A model generated the notes under the pieces. The model was not told the origin of the DNA. It saw nothing but the letters and a program-made list of their open reading frames with translations, and ran no database searches. A DNA stretch of 64,000 nucleotides from Pisaster brevispinus (Eukaryota > Echinodermata > Asteroidea > Forcipulatida > Asteriidae). The translations under genes and the position numbers were made by a program. Of this stretch, positions 37,911 to 49,633 are shown piece after piece. The stretch lies in NCBI GenBank assembly GCA_023634235.1, contig JAMKCF010000009.1, positions 9,672,001-9,736,000 on the forward strand, given 5' to 3'. Within the stretch, counting starts at the first letter, position 1. Each line of letters begins with the position of its first letter.

Positions 37911-38999
37911 TATGTAACCGACCCATGATCAATTCGTATTTTGTGGTCACGTGAATCACTATAAAGTGATAACAACTTTTAAAAGGTTTAGGCCTATGTT
38001 TCGAAATAGGCAACCGAAATAAAATAAGCCACCAAAATAAGCACGGGTAATTTGCGTGTTCTTCAAATTCGAATTTCCTCGATTTTAACAGTGTTTCAGA
38101 GAAAATATTTCTGTGGAGGATTACAGGGCTGGACTAACGGTTGTGTGTGTTGCGATGTTTATAGCCCGTCTTCCATCATGTGGCGAAGGGAAAACACGTT
38201 TTCTCTCCAGAAGTTGTCAGATTAGAGACGGATAAATTAATCCGGGGAAATTTGTATCAGTTTAAATTCTGGATTGTTCATTTATAAACCATCAAGTATA
38301 AATATTTTGTATAATTCTGTTGTAAGTTATTTATTGGTTTTGCTTTAAGACTTGGTATAATGTGAATAATATCAAGTAGTTCTAATAAAGAATTACCAAT
38401 TGGAGAAATTGTTTTATTACTGGAGGAAAAATTCCACATTTCGAAATTGTAAACAGGATGTACAATATCGGATGTGCACATTCACCAAAATGCCCATGTG
38501 CGCCTAGTATAAATGATTTGGTTATACATGATAAACGGATATCGGTTACAAGCGCTACATGGTAATTACAAACATTTGAAAGGGAAGTATAACGATAAGA
38601 TTGAAACTGTTTTCCTCACATAACATCAGTAGAAAGTCCCAGGTAGATTGGAACAGTATCAACGTTAAACCTTGACAATGTCAGGTTTAAAATATTAGGA
38701 AAACATTTCCCTTTTTCGGGGAACCACCCAAACTGTACCGCATCTTTCCTGGGGAATGAAGCTGAATGTCACCCATCCCCCCCCCCCTTTTCGCAACGGC
38801 CTGAGCGAAGTGTCACTGTCCATCCGTACAATCCTACCTCTGTACTGTCTAGACACGGCCCTCATGCAAGATTTTGATCCCCCCAAAAAGAACATAATCG
38901 CAAAGCACAACATGCAAGCGGAACCGTGACGTCACGGCCAGCGCAAACCCCCCAAAACAAGTTGTCCCCAGAATCCTTCGCGGTACATCTGCCATCACC

Positions 39000-39215
39000 T
39001 TCCCGATCAGATACAGATGTTGAGCATTAAGTCATCGTTAAATCAAATTATGCAATTATTAAGCGTATCGACAACCTGCAGTAGACACGGTCCCCGACAG
39101 GCGCTAATTTGTCAAATTAACTCCAATTACATTGAACACGCGCATTGCGTGACATGTTATTCCAGTGTTTGTTTACCGGTTCAAATTTGATTAGAGTTAA
39201 CAACTTGTAGATGTC
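39000..39215 (+). promoter_or_regulatory. bmp2/4: Candidate regulatory stretch with homeodomain and Fox motifs
   Basis: A repeat-poor segment has GCTAATTT, AAATTAAC, CCAATTAC and TGCAATTATTAA homeodomain-like cores and a TGTTTGTTTAC Fox-like site near 39166. Confidence 0.3.
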
Positions 39216-39359
39216 TTAAAGGCCCACCCTTTTCCAGAAGAAGCTCTCGGTTTTTCTTTTCTTTGAGCAAATAAAAATTCACCTAATTTTCTTATCCAAT
39301 CTAGCTGACAGAATCAGTAAACTTTCAAAGTCTTACCCTCAAAAATCTGAAGAGGGTTC

Positions 39360-39690
39360 ACGACGCAGGAACACTAGGCAACATGAGACTAGGAAGAGCC
39401 ATGCAGGTTATTACTTCCATGGCCAAATTATAATCAAAAGTGTGCTTAAAAAACCTTTACTTGGAGCTCAAGAAAGTGGTACTGGTAATTGTAACCGTAA
39501 CCCATGTGCAATTTAGTTTACTTTTTTGTAATCCTTCAGGTGTGCTATTGTCCTGTCTTTGGAATGTATTTTGTAATCTGCTGTTTATATGTTTTATATC
39601 TCTTGTCTTTTGTATTTTATGTATTCTTTCCTGATGTAAATTGTGATGTGTTTACCTGTGAAATGAATAAATGAAGATTTAATGTTTGTT
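39360..39690 (+). repeat. bmp2/4: Possible truncated LINE 3' tail
   Basis: A T-rich stretch ends in GTGAAATGAATAAATGAAG at about 39658, a style of ending common in LINE 3' tails of marine invertebrates. No reverse transcriptase frame precedes it, so the class cannot be set. It could also be a decayed retrocopy. Confidence 0.3.
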
Positions 39691-40559
39691 CTTTCTTAGG
39701 ATAGTGAAACAACGCTCGTCATAAATCTACAAACAACCCCAAAATGTGTTTAAATTAAGCATTCTCAATAAGTAAACAAATACTTCATAAATCGTAACAT
39801 CTCATCAAGTTCGTGCTTTGTATACGTAGCTGAAGTTTTTGAACGTCCGGAATGTGCCTGCCAAGTGACGGGTGGTAGGATTGGCCGGTTGTACTGCAGT
39901 TGGTTTGTCCATTGAGCATAAGGCTTGACAATCTTTTCACCTATCGGGTCATGCCACTGTGTACTCGTTGACTCTGAGGTTGTTTGCTAAGCTGTGCCAA
40001 GTTGAAACATTTCGGTCTTGCTCCCTAAGGGAACGGAAGCGTACCTGACAATTCCCCGAATGTTCACAGGATCTCCCCCCCCCCCCCCCCGGTTCACCGT
40101 AATAAACACTGAACCTGTTAGTGGACCATCACTCGTGTAGTTAGCATAGCTTTACAGAGGACCGTTACAAGATGTTAACACACTGGTCCCTATACTCTAT
40201 GAATTAAACAACCCATTTGTGAAAGTTTTACAGAGTACCAGTAATTAACGTGTATGTATTTTTTTTTTCATGGAATTGTGCAAAGTGCAGACTAATTCGT
40301 CTCCACAAAATGCAGCATTTTGGAAAACCGTTTTGGATCGGAAGGGATTGCAGTATCGAGTGTATCATAGCTCCATGCTCTTTTGTTGTATTCACCACCA
40401 TCCTATGCCAATGTCCCGCATGTTCAAGCACGTGGTTTTTGACGTTCAGACCTCAGTTGGCGATGATCTTTTAATGGACGCTCATTTTGCCGTTGCTCTG
40501 TGGGTTCTGACAGAGCGGTGCGTTAAAAAGAATTGCTTGTTTTAATTAGGGTTTATTAC

Positions 40560-40770
40560 TTAAGGTGTGAACTGAGTGCTGATGCGTTCAATCTTAACTG
40601 ATTAGTCTTAATAGGTACAGGCAAGCTCATATTGGCGGAATCTGCTAATTAATATGCATCGTCAGCTCCTAAGACAACAGAATTTCTTGTCCCGCTAAAG
40701 TATGACTTTAAATGGTAATTCAGTGCACAAATTTAATCAGCAGAGAGAAAAGAGGCTTGCAACAGCAGCA
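40560..40770 (+). promoter_or_regulatory. bmp2/4: Candidate regulatory stretch with POU/homeodomain motif
   Basis: CTAATTAATATGCATC near 40645 joins a homeodomain core to an octamer-like ATGCAT. TGATTAGTC and GGTAATTC lie nearby. No repeat or frame explains the segment. Confidence 0.3.
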
Positions 40771-42717
40771 GCTTTGCCAAAGTGCTAGCGATTTGTCTTT
40801 TTAGGAAGCCGGTACTTGCTATTAAGGGAGTACTTGCCAGTGTTGTCACGACTGATCGAAATGAGTTCTCTGATAAACTGATACCACATTGTCCGTTGTA
40901 GAACTTGATTTTACTTGGGGGTCTTGAAACACTTAATGGTGTCTAGTCAGAGAAGTGTGTCTGTACAAGTCTGGGTAGGATATATAAGAATTATAGGCTA
41001 GAACCGATAAGAAATCCACATCTGATATGTGTTTAAGTTCTGAGGGAAAAATCACTCTGCACTGGTTCGGGCTGTTTTGATAAGCAAAGAAGACATCAAG
41101 GTTTTTTTTATGCAAAACAGTATATTGGCAATGAAGACTCGTTATTTTTAGAGGCTTGCCAAAGTGTTGTCGGAATCTATTGGCAGGATGATTGATGCTG
41201 TGTCTTAGTTGTGTAATAAAGTTGTAAATATTATTGTCATTCACCATTGACGGTATTTCTGAGTAAGTTGTTGTACAAGATGAATTTTTCGTGGAGTGTT
41301 GCCAATATAGTGAGGATATCCACACACAGGACCATGTCAACATAATTGAATGGTTTGTTTACCATTAAGCGTTGCATCCGCTCGTTAGGTTCATTTGAGT
41401 TGTTTCCTCTGAGTTTTAGCGTACCGTAAAATCATTAGATAAAGCAAAACTGTTACACTTTTTTCCTAATTTTCCCCCAGATATGGTGTTGAAATTATCT
41501 GCAAAGACCGCGCGAGTCTCGCACAAGTCTCGACCACTAACTGCGCGATTTCGTTTCCATCACACTTTTACAGCAATCAAGGAAACCCAAGGTCCGCCAT
41601 CTTGGTTTTGTCCCATTCAAGTCGACGTCACAAAAAGCGATGTGGTTATAGTCTGCTCCTTTGAAGTACAAGCTCTCCAAAATGCTACTTGTGAACAAGG
41701 GGACTATACAGATACAGATGTAGTCCATCTATAAACAGTTTGCTTTTATATTGGAAGTTTGCTAGTTGTGGGCCTGAGTAATAGGGTAGGGCGTCCTCTT
41801 GAGCCCTAGAACTTATTTTAGCTTTGTAATGAGTTAACTCGATGTTCGGATCACTTCATTCTGGCCATCTTTAAGAAACTCTTTCAGTTGTCCCAGTTTT
41901 GCTAGTTTCACCATGAAGGAAGGGTATCACAATCGGTACTTTAGGCCCCCGTATTACAGTGAAATGTCCACCATATGTAAGCCTGGATGAAGACTTCTGT
42001 CACGTGAACTTTTCTTAATATGAGATCCGGTGTCGAAGCTTTAATATGACAGTCGATGTAATCCCTTAGAGTGACACGATCCTAACCACTTATGCTGAAT
42101 CAGTCATTAAAGGGACCCATACAGGCGTGAAATGTTCCACTCATACTTACCTTATTCTTGAGAAAGTTAATATCACTGCAGATCTGTGTCCTCTTTGTAT
42201 TATAGTTGTTTATGGTTGTCAATGTCATGACGTCATAGTTCAGCTACACAGAACACGGTTGTGCCTCCCTTTTACGAAAAGGTGTTGAACCAACAGAACT
42301 AAAACCCAACGACCTGATAAGTTAGTGTACATGTACATGTTTGTTAGGCCATGGCTAGACTAGGCTGTACCTAGGCTGTACTATAGGTTGTACCGTATAC
42401 CTTTTGTATATGAATGTAGCATGGAGACCTCCGTATCATCATAAAGCTGTAGCTTCGCTTAGATTAGAATAGACAAATCGTGCTTAGTAAAAACATGTTT
42501 ACAGCCAAAATACAGTGTGACATACCGTATGTTGTGTTGCAAAATGGTTACTCGTTATTCTGTTGTTTTGGCAAACAAATTTGCTCAGTGTATTATCTCA
42601 TTTTCGGATCTTGTCTCGAATTGCAGTTTGATTTTGGACTCATTTCAACCCTTTGCTCTCTTGCTTGTTTTCTCTGCTAATCGTTTTCCCCTTTCGAATT
42701 GTTTTTCGTAGTCAAGC

Positions 42718-42985
42718 TTAAAGGCAGTGTGTACTTTTGCTTATTACTCCAAGTTAATGACCATACAAATTTACTTCAAGGAGCACTGGAGAGCTGTTGA
42801 TAGTAAACAACATTGTTTTAGAAGTAATACAGTTTTAGAGAAAAAAGTAATTTTTTCACCAGAAAATTTGAATCTAATGCATCTGAAAGCACACAATTCT
42901 ATGCAACAAGGGTATTTTTTCGTTTATTATATTCTTGCAACATCGATGACCAACTGCGCCCAAATTTTAATTACCAAAAGTATAG
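42718..42985 (+). repeat. bmp2/4: TTAAAGGCAGTG-family element, 5' part
   Basis: It begins TTAAAGGCAGTGTGTACTTT and continues with GCATCTGAAAGCACACAA, GCAACAAGGGTATTTTTTCG and CAACATCGATGACCAA, a text I recall as a very common non-autonomous repeat in sea star genomes. An open frame of 162 codons starting at 42727 runs through it and is taken to be spurious. Confidence 0.6.
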
Positions 42986-43815
42986 CCTACCCTGCCTTTA
43001 ACTGGGTTTTCACAAGTGTTACGGTCTTTTGTGCCCCAGATATGCTGACGGTTTCTACTGTCACACTGTGTGGAAAATTCAAAATAAAGTTGCAACATGC
43101 TGGGAGTGCTACTGCTCCTTTAACAACCTCCTTAGTTCGGGTGACTGACTTGTCGTTTACTTTCCTACCTATATTTATACAGAATGGTTGGCCCAGAAAA
43201 TTGGTACCAGTGTAGGTATGTAGTGGCCTCTGGCCCCGAATGCTGAACCCAGCTGTCATGGGGCTAGCCGGGCACATACGTTATTATAGTTTTGTCGGGA
43301 GGCATGCAATGGGTATATGACATATTTACTACGCGTTGTATACCCACGGATGGGTTCGAGATGCGATTGTTATATCATTCAGGATCTGGCAACATGATGG
43401 TATCATTACGGAGATACCACCCAGTGCATCCACCACCCATAATTTAGCTAAAACCAAGTTGATGGCATAGGCAGGTGACAACTAATTAGATATGACAACC
43501 CCAGCTTGATGAATGATGATTAGTACGCAAGGACTTTGTGGAAAGCTCTTGGTGTATCTTAAATTCAATGGCAACTTTTAGAGGCAATTGTGACAAGTGC
43601 CCTGTGACGTAATTGACGGTGATGCAGTTTTTGTATTATCTTACATTCAAGCATTCGATATGTCATTTTCTGTAGCCGTTCCAATATCATGAAGAGTAAC
43701 GTAAAGTTATAGTTTACAAAGTACATAAACAAAACCATCTTTTTTAAAAACTCCACAGCATAGAGCGAGACCTCAATGCTCGCTTTTGATAAAGTGAGGC
43801 CTAGCCATTACTTTG

Positions 43816-43857
43816 TATAAAGTTAGGCTTAGCCAGTATAAAGTTAGGCTTAGCCAG
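43816..43857. repeat. bmp2/4: Exact 21-base tandem duplication
   Basis: TATAAAGTTAGGCTTAGCCA plus G occurs twice without a change, implying a recent duplication in the long intron. Confidence 0.85.
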
Positions 43858-46800
43858 TATTTACCACAGAAATACCTTTTTCTGAATACTGTCATGTACC
43901 AGGACTTAGTTCCATGAAATCTCACATTCTCTTAATGATTACCGTGCTCCGACTAGCGGTATTTATTTAATAAAACAAAAAGGTTCAGAGTTGCAGGACT
44001 CGGTTGGTAAATCTTGAGCAGGAAGGAGCTCTACTGATATTTTATAGAAATATATATATGTTAAAGAAATATCTAAAATTTAAGAACCTTGTCCTTGTAG
44101 AACTCCCACCCTCCATGCTTTATGGTACAAACTACGAAAAAACATGGAGAAAGGGACTGACAAGCTGGGCAAACTGCCGCGATAACCATTTTGTATTAAA
44201 CATTTCTACGAACTGAATGATATCGAACCGATAAGGATGCTATTTGAGTACGTTTAGTTTACGTGAAAATGTCGGATACTTCTGCTGCTCTGTGCCACCA
44301 AATGGACAAACTGAGCACTATCAAATACTTACAAACATAACGCACAATCAAACGTATGGCACAAAGGTCTAGTAAATAGGCAAAGTACAGGCCCAAGTGT
44401 ACACTGTATACTAAGGAGCTATACAAACATGATACTGCCAGTGTCGAGTAAACCCTACATATCCGTGCAACAGCGAAGTGCAAATCGACAATCTCGACTG
44501 CGTTAACATGGCTCATTAAAACCGAAGCTATTTTGGCGCGAATACCACAAGGTTTTGTATTTTTCTGACGGAAGCGTGATAAAGTGATGAAGTAAACTTC
44601 ATCATTGTCCTGCCACCAACTGGTCATCAACTGGCAGGGCAGTCATTAATCAAACTAGTATGATTCTGTGGAAGAGAGAAGGCCTACATTTAGCTGTCTA
44701 GTTTTCTAGAACACTTGAATGACTATGAAATGGTTCATTGTGTCAACTTTTCGGGGAAAAACGAAAACAGCGTTTGCAGCACCATGTTCTTTTTAGAATT
44801 TCAGCATGTCCGACATACAGAAAATTCGTGTCATTGAAAATTATGTCATGGAAAAGTAAGGCAAGAAAATTAGAGATAATAAACTGTTCTGAAGATTGCC
44901 AACAGATCAGACAGAAAATATGTGGGCAATTGGTATATCAGAGCTAAGTTTCGAGACTAAAAAATTGTGAATTTATGTTCTGATCAGCATCAAAATTAAG
45001 ATATTTGTATTGTACAATGTTGCCAGCCATCTGTGCATTACAGTTATGTTCCATTGGTGACGCGTATCTGTCCATGTTGTACTCGTTACATGTCTGTATA
45101 CCAGAGCCTGTCAATTAAGATAAATTGTTTGTATAATTTATGGAGGGTTTGGGCTGTTTTGTTAACCCAAATCAAACTTCGGAAGTGCCGATCGGCGTTA
45201 CAGCGAAACCTTTCAAAAACACGATGACATTTTCGTGGTCCCATGTAGGACAGGTTCGGCATGATGTGTCTTTCTCGCGAGGGGATTGTAACTTATTCAC
45301 ATAAAGGTTTTAGTCAATTGGCGAAATGTTGAAGTTTTTTGTATTTAAGAGCTCGCGATATTTATTTTACAGAGGCTGCAGACTTGGTCGAATTGATCAT
45401 AAGCGTTTAAAAGCGATTCCAGTTTTAATTCACGCCATTAAAATCTCGTTTAAAAGTTAGAGAAGAATGTTCGACTGCTGAACCGAACCAGTGATGTATC
45501 AGCTCAACGTTTCGATCAGTGTTGTATGATGGTCTTCACGACAGTAGACTTGTTGATCTTGGACTAGTTACTCCACCAACATATTTTTCAAGGGCAATCT
45601 TTGCACGGTGCTTATCTTATCTCATTGGGGTTGTACTTCCCATCATGCTTTGCACAAATGACTTATTTAATATTTTTCTTCATCTTACTGTGAGAGTTTA
45701 CTGCGCCGTGCGAGCATTTTCTGTTACGTCAAGGCATTTACCGTGCCTTTAAAATAACTAACCTATAAGCCTCGTTTACCTCTTATGATGATTGAAGACA
45801 ACTGTCCTCATTTATTTTTTCATCCTTTTTTCTCTCTCTCTTTTCTTCCAAATTACATCTATCATTTAAAGGATATCCGATCAATTAATGAAAAACACAC
45901 AACTATAAGAAAGTACACTACCTGTACTTTTATATAAATGTCCTTCTCGCTCTCACAGCTCAGTGGAAAGAAGATGAATATTTTTCGGAAGTTAGTAATT
46001 GCAATTCATTGACCTTCGTCCAGCATTCCAGCAAAAAACAAAACTCGTGTTTCAAATAAACGCTGAATTATTGGCTGTACTTTTTTTTGTAAATACATTT
46101 TTTTGATTTATCATCGGGATGCTAACGAAACGCTTGGGATGAATTTTGTTTGAGCACTCAGTCATTCTGCCGAGTATTCGCTGTGATGAATTGACTTCCT
46201 CGTGTCATCATTAATATGAAGTTTGTTTAGATAATCCGGCGATATCCCCGTCGCCTAGATGAATTCGTGTCTTGGGCTCTCCTGCTCCGGCTTTAGGGGG
46301 AAGGCTCTGTAAGTCACACGAGTGCACAGTTCAACCCTTCCTCCGGGTTCTACCAAGGAAAGAACATGCTTTGTACAAGCTTTCTACAAGCGACACCGTT
46401 GCAATTATCGTACTTTACAGGGAGGATCTTTTTAAAGATAACTCTTTTGGTTTTAAATACAGTGGTGTTTTTCCAGATTACAGTGGTCGGTTTTTGTCGG
46501 TTTTGTGACAAGTGAAAAGGGTTTTTCTATTTAAGTCGTCACTGTTAGTTAAGGATTTCACCAGCATTTCTTTACAGAAGATATTCCAGTAAATGGTCGT
46601 CAGGATGGGCAGAAAATAAAACCCACGGGCGTTTCATGTGATCAGTTTGGCATGTCCCCTGCACCTAGATACGCGTTTTGTAAGGAATTAAGTACTCTGA
46701 TGAATTTCCTATACCAGAAACCTCCTCCCAAACTAATTTCTGGCCATTCCAAAGCAAGACATTTTCTCATAGTTTTTGGCCATCAACTGAAAATTATATT

Positions 46801-47973
46801 TCTTTTGAAACAGGTTCTGTCAGTTTTGGTTATTCACAATCACATCAGGCACCATAACATACTAACAATACTTCCATTGTTTCTTTTACGGCGCTGGGCG
46901 TTGTATTTCGAAAAACTTTTCATTTAAAATCCTACTCAAACCGATGATGAGATTACATCATACAGGATAACATCAACCAGTGACTAATAATTGTATTTGA
47001 CTTAACACCGAGAAAACTTCCAAAACAATAATTCGATAATTATCAATCTAGGTTACAACCATTTAGTTCTATATGATCTTGTTTTATGTACAACTTCGCG
47101 TTTGAGACACAAACTATATAGTGTAGTTTGTTACTAGTGGGAACGAAGATCCACGGCCCCAAAACAAAATACATATATTTTCATAAAAGTAATACTAATA
47201 TGATATCTGCAAAGTATAGCCTGGCAAGATTAAGACCTACAAGTTGATATGAATTCAATTTCAGACTGTTTAGTCGTTTTTCAAAGGGTGAATAATTTCG
47301 GGACAACAACCTCAGTACAAAAACAGCCAAATAACTGTTAGACAGTACAACGGATGCCCAGTTAATACAATGTTTATATTTCACTTGTTCGTGTTAATTT
47401 TGAAGGGATGTCCACCGGTGTTCCATTTCAGATGTAAGGCCAAACGTTTGAATGCTTTACGATATCTTTAATCCAAATGAGATTTTTGGAGCCTAATTGA
47501 TTGATTATGCCGTATGGTGTAGTTGAGCTCAATCAGCCGCGGTTTCAGTTACTAACCCATGTATGGCTCTTTTTAATGGCAAGTGACTGTGTTCGTGAAC
47601 GGACGCTTGCGTCACATTGTTCTATAATCTACGTTCATCCCTGGACAGTCATGTCACCCATCAACCATCTTCAATACACGCGGTCCAATCCCATCCATTC
47701 AGGATAACATGCAAATGACTTACAGGAGCCAACACAATGGTTCTCGCACCTAGGGGTACCAGCTAACATAATAAATGCCCGCTCTGATAAATAAAAAAAA
47801 AACCTGAGCCGCACTAATTGAGAGACGGGATCGGCAGTGACGTGCTCGCATTATACCCGTGTTAAAGTCAGTGCCGACATGGGCTCGTGCAGTCGATAAG
47901 AAGAGGTATGGTAATACATGGTTTCTAATAACATGGGTGTTACTTTCTCCTTTGGATTTTATACAGAACCACT

Positions 47974-49633
47974 ATGGTCGGTGGACCCATGATGTACAGG
48001 CGGCTAATGCTGGTTGTGTGTTATCTACTACTCCTGAGGTGTACATACGGTGGGAGGACTCAAAGGAAAAAAGACCAACAGACAGATGACGAAGGACAGA
48101 GTTTGAAACACAAAAGCAGAGAGGCAGTCATCAAGGCGTTTGAGCACAACCTCCTCAACATGTTTGGACTGAAGGAGAAACCAAAACCCAGCCGGAGAAT
48201 ACAAGTGCCTCAGTATATGTTGGATCTTTACAATGCACAGGCAAACTCGCCTGTTTCGAGTATGAACTTTAACGTCCGTGGAAAGTCAACGCGAACTGCG
48301 AACACTGTCAGAAGTTTTCACCATCACGGTAAGTTATCGGGGCTCCGCACTGAGTCCAACGTCAATATTAGTCCATTAACTTGGATAAGGAAAGCTTTAC
48401 AGCCTAACATACCATGGTAGATAGTTCACTTGAGTTATGTTGTTTTGTATGTGGAGCTTAACGCAGATCTACGTATCCACAGGTAATTCCTTTACACAGA
48501 ACACCACTGTTGTCACTCTGTAAAGCTTCAGGTTGGGAGTCATTATTACATTAACGCCTATGCATGCCTCGGGCCGTATACCGTGTTCCCAATCTGGGGC
48601 TTAACCCTCGCTATTGAGATCCTCGCCTATTCAAGTTCATTGTTTCCCAGTGCCCAACAAAAACCACAAATCCTCTTGCTTGACGGTGTTGCAATATACT
48701 GCATCCTTTTTCCTTTCAGACCACGATGATGAGAAGAACCCATCACCGGCTAATTCAAACGGCCACTCGCACAAGCTCACCTTCAACGTATCTGCCATGG
48801 CAGAAGACGAAGTACTCACCGCCGCTGAATTGCGTCTGTTCTGTAAGACCCAACATTCTGTTTCAAAGAGAGACATCACTGACACGAGGGACACAGAAAA
48901 CACAACACAACATTCGTTACAGAAACTCAAACACAGGGTGAATGTGTATCAAATTCTAAAGCCAGTGTCAAATAGTAAGGATATCATAAAGAGACTTATC
49001 GATACCAAGATTGTGGATGTTCGCAACGCCACATGGGAATCGTTTGACGTACGTCCAGCAATACTGGACTGGAGGAGGTCGCCTCGCGCAAACCATGGGA
49101 TCGAGGTTGAAGTTCTTGACAGTAGGGGGCGTCCAAGCAGTCACAGAAACTTTAGGATAGCTCGGTCTGTAACCGAGCAAGGGGACTTGGAAGATGAAAC
49201 AAGGTGGTTTGAAGAGAGGCCTCTGATTGTGACATACACTGATGATGGGAGGCAGAAACGGGCGGCAGGACGCTCTGCTAGTAGTCGTGAGAGAAATAAC
49301 CGAAAAAGGCGGTTGAAACCCAACTGTCGACGCCACCCGCTCTACGTTGACTTCACCAGCGTAGGCTGGAATAGTTGGATTGTAGCACCTGCAGGGTACC
49401 AGGCATATTACTGCCAGGGGGAGTGCCCGTTCCCGCTAGTGGATCATCTGAATGCTACCAACCACGCAATAGTGCAGACGTTAGTTAACTCGGCGAGTCC
49501 GCAGCTAGCACCCAAAGCATGCTGTGTGCCAACAGATCTAAGTCCAATAAGCATGCTCTATTTGGACGAAACAGACGCCGTCATTCTTAAAAACTATCAG
49601 GACATGGTCGTAGAGGGCTGCGGGTGCCGATAA
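47974..49633 (+). CDS. bmp2/4: BMP2/4 bone morphogenetic protein (two coding exons)
   Basis: The coding sequence joins 47974-48328 and 48720-49633 and gives 422 residues. The start has A at -3 and G at +4. A hydrophobic signal peptide spans about residues 9-25. The prodomain carries [14 protein letters not shown] (60-73), VPQYMLDLY (78-86) and NTVRSFHH (110-117), all hallmarks of BMP2/4, with sequons at N141, N179 and N221. RIAR at 264-267 matches the position of the upstream S2 furin site of vertebrate BMP4, and RQKR at 296-299 is the main site. The mature peptide (300-422) has a basic N-terminus ([14 protein letters not shown]) of the heparan-binding type, cysteines at 321, 350, 354, 386, 387, 419 and 421, and a conserved sequon at N363. 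It reads [15 protein letters not shown] and ends VVEGCGCR. The family signals through type I BMP receptors and Smad1/5/8; in echinoderm embryos it patterns the dorsal-ventral axis. Confidence 0.97.
48329..48719 (+). other. bmp2/4: bmp2/4 coding intron (GT-AG, phase 1)
   Basis: The donor is ACG|GTAAGT at 48328/48329 and the acceptor is TTTCCTTTCAG ending at 48719. Joining them makes an aspartate codon (D119) and keeps the frame. The 391-base intron follows the NTVRSFHHH segment, the same place as the coding intron of vertebrate BMP2 and BMP4 and of univin in this window. An open frame runs back into the intron to 48614 but has no role there. Confidence 0.92.

Larger units (their letters stand above)
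35208..47966 (+). other. bmp2/4: bmp2/4 leader intron, about 12.8 kb
   Basis: The donor is GTAAGT at 35208 and the acceptor is a pyrimidine-rich tract ending TATACAG at 47966, eight bases before the ATG. No protein gene is supported inside. It holds a MITE copy (37715-37910), a possible LINE tail (39360-39690), a TTAAAGGCAGTG-family fragment (42718-42985), an exact 21-base tandem repeat (43816-43857) and several repeat-poor stretches that look regulatory (36450-37090, 39000-39215, 40560-40770). The intron depends on the inferred leader exon; the acceptor alone is well supported. Confidence 0.45.

Noticed and set aside
40933..41343. 136-codon open frame on the minus strand
   Set aside because: No motif, no start context and no splice signals that would make it an exon; it lies in the bmp2/4 leader intron.
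42727..43215. 162-codon open frame on the plus strand
   Set aside because: It starts inside a TTAAAGGCAGTG-family repeat and shows no domain, signal peptide or splice support.
47859..48089. 76-codon frame overlapping the bmp2/4 start
   Set aside because: It is in a different frame, crosses the splice acceptor and is a shadow of the signal-peptide exon.
48614..48719. ATG at 48614 as an independent start of the second bmp2/4 frame
   Set aside because: The segment is the end of the intron, with a clear pyrimidine tract and TTTCAG; it lacks a signal peptide.
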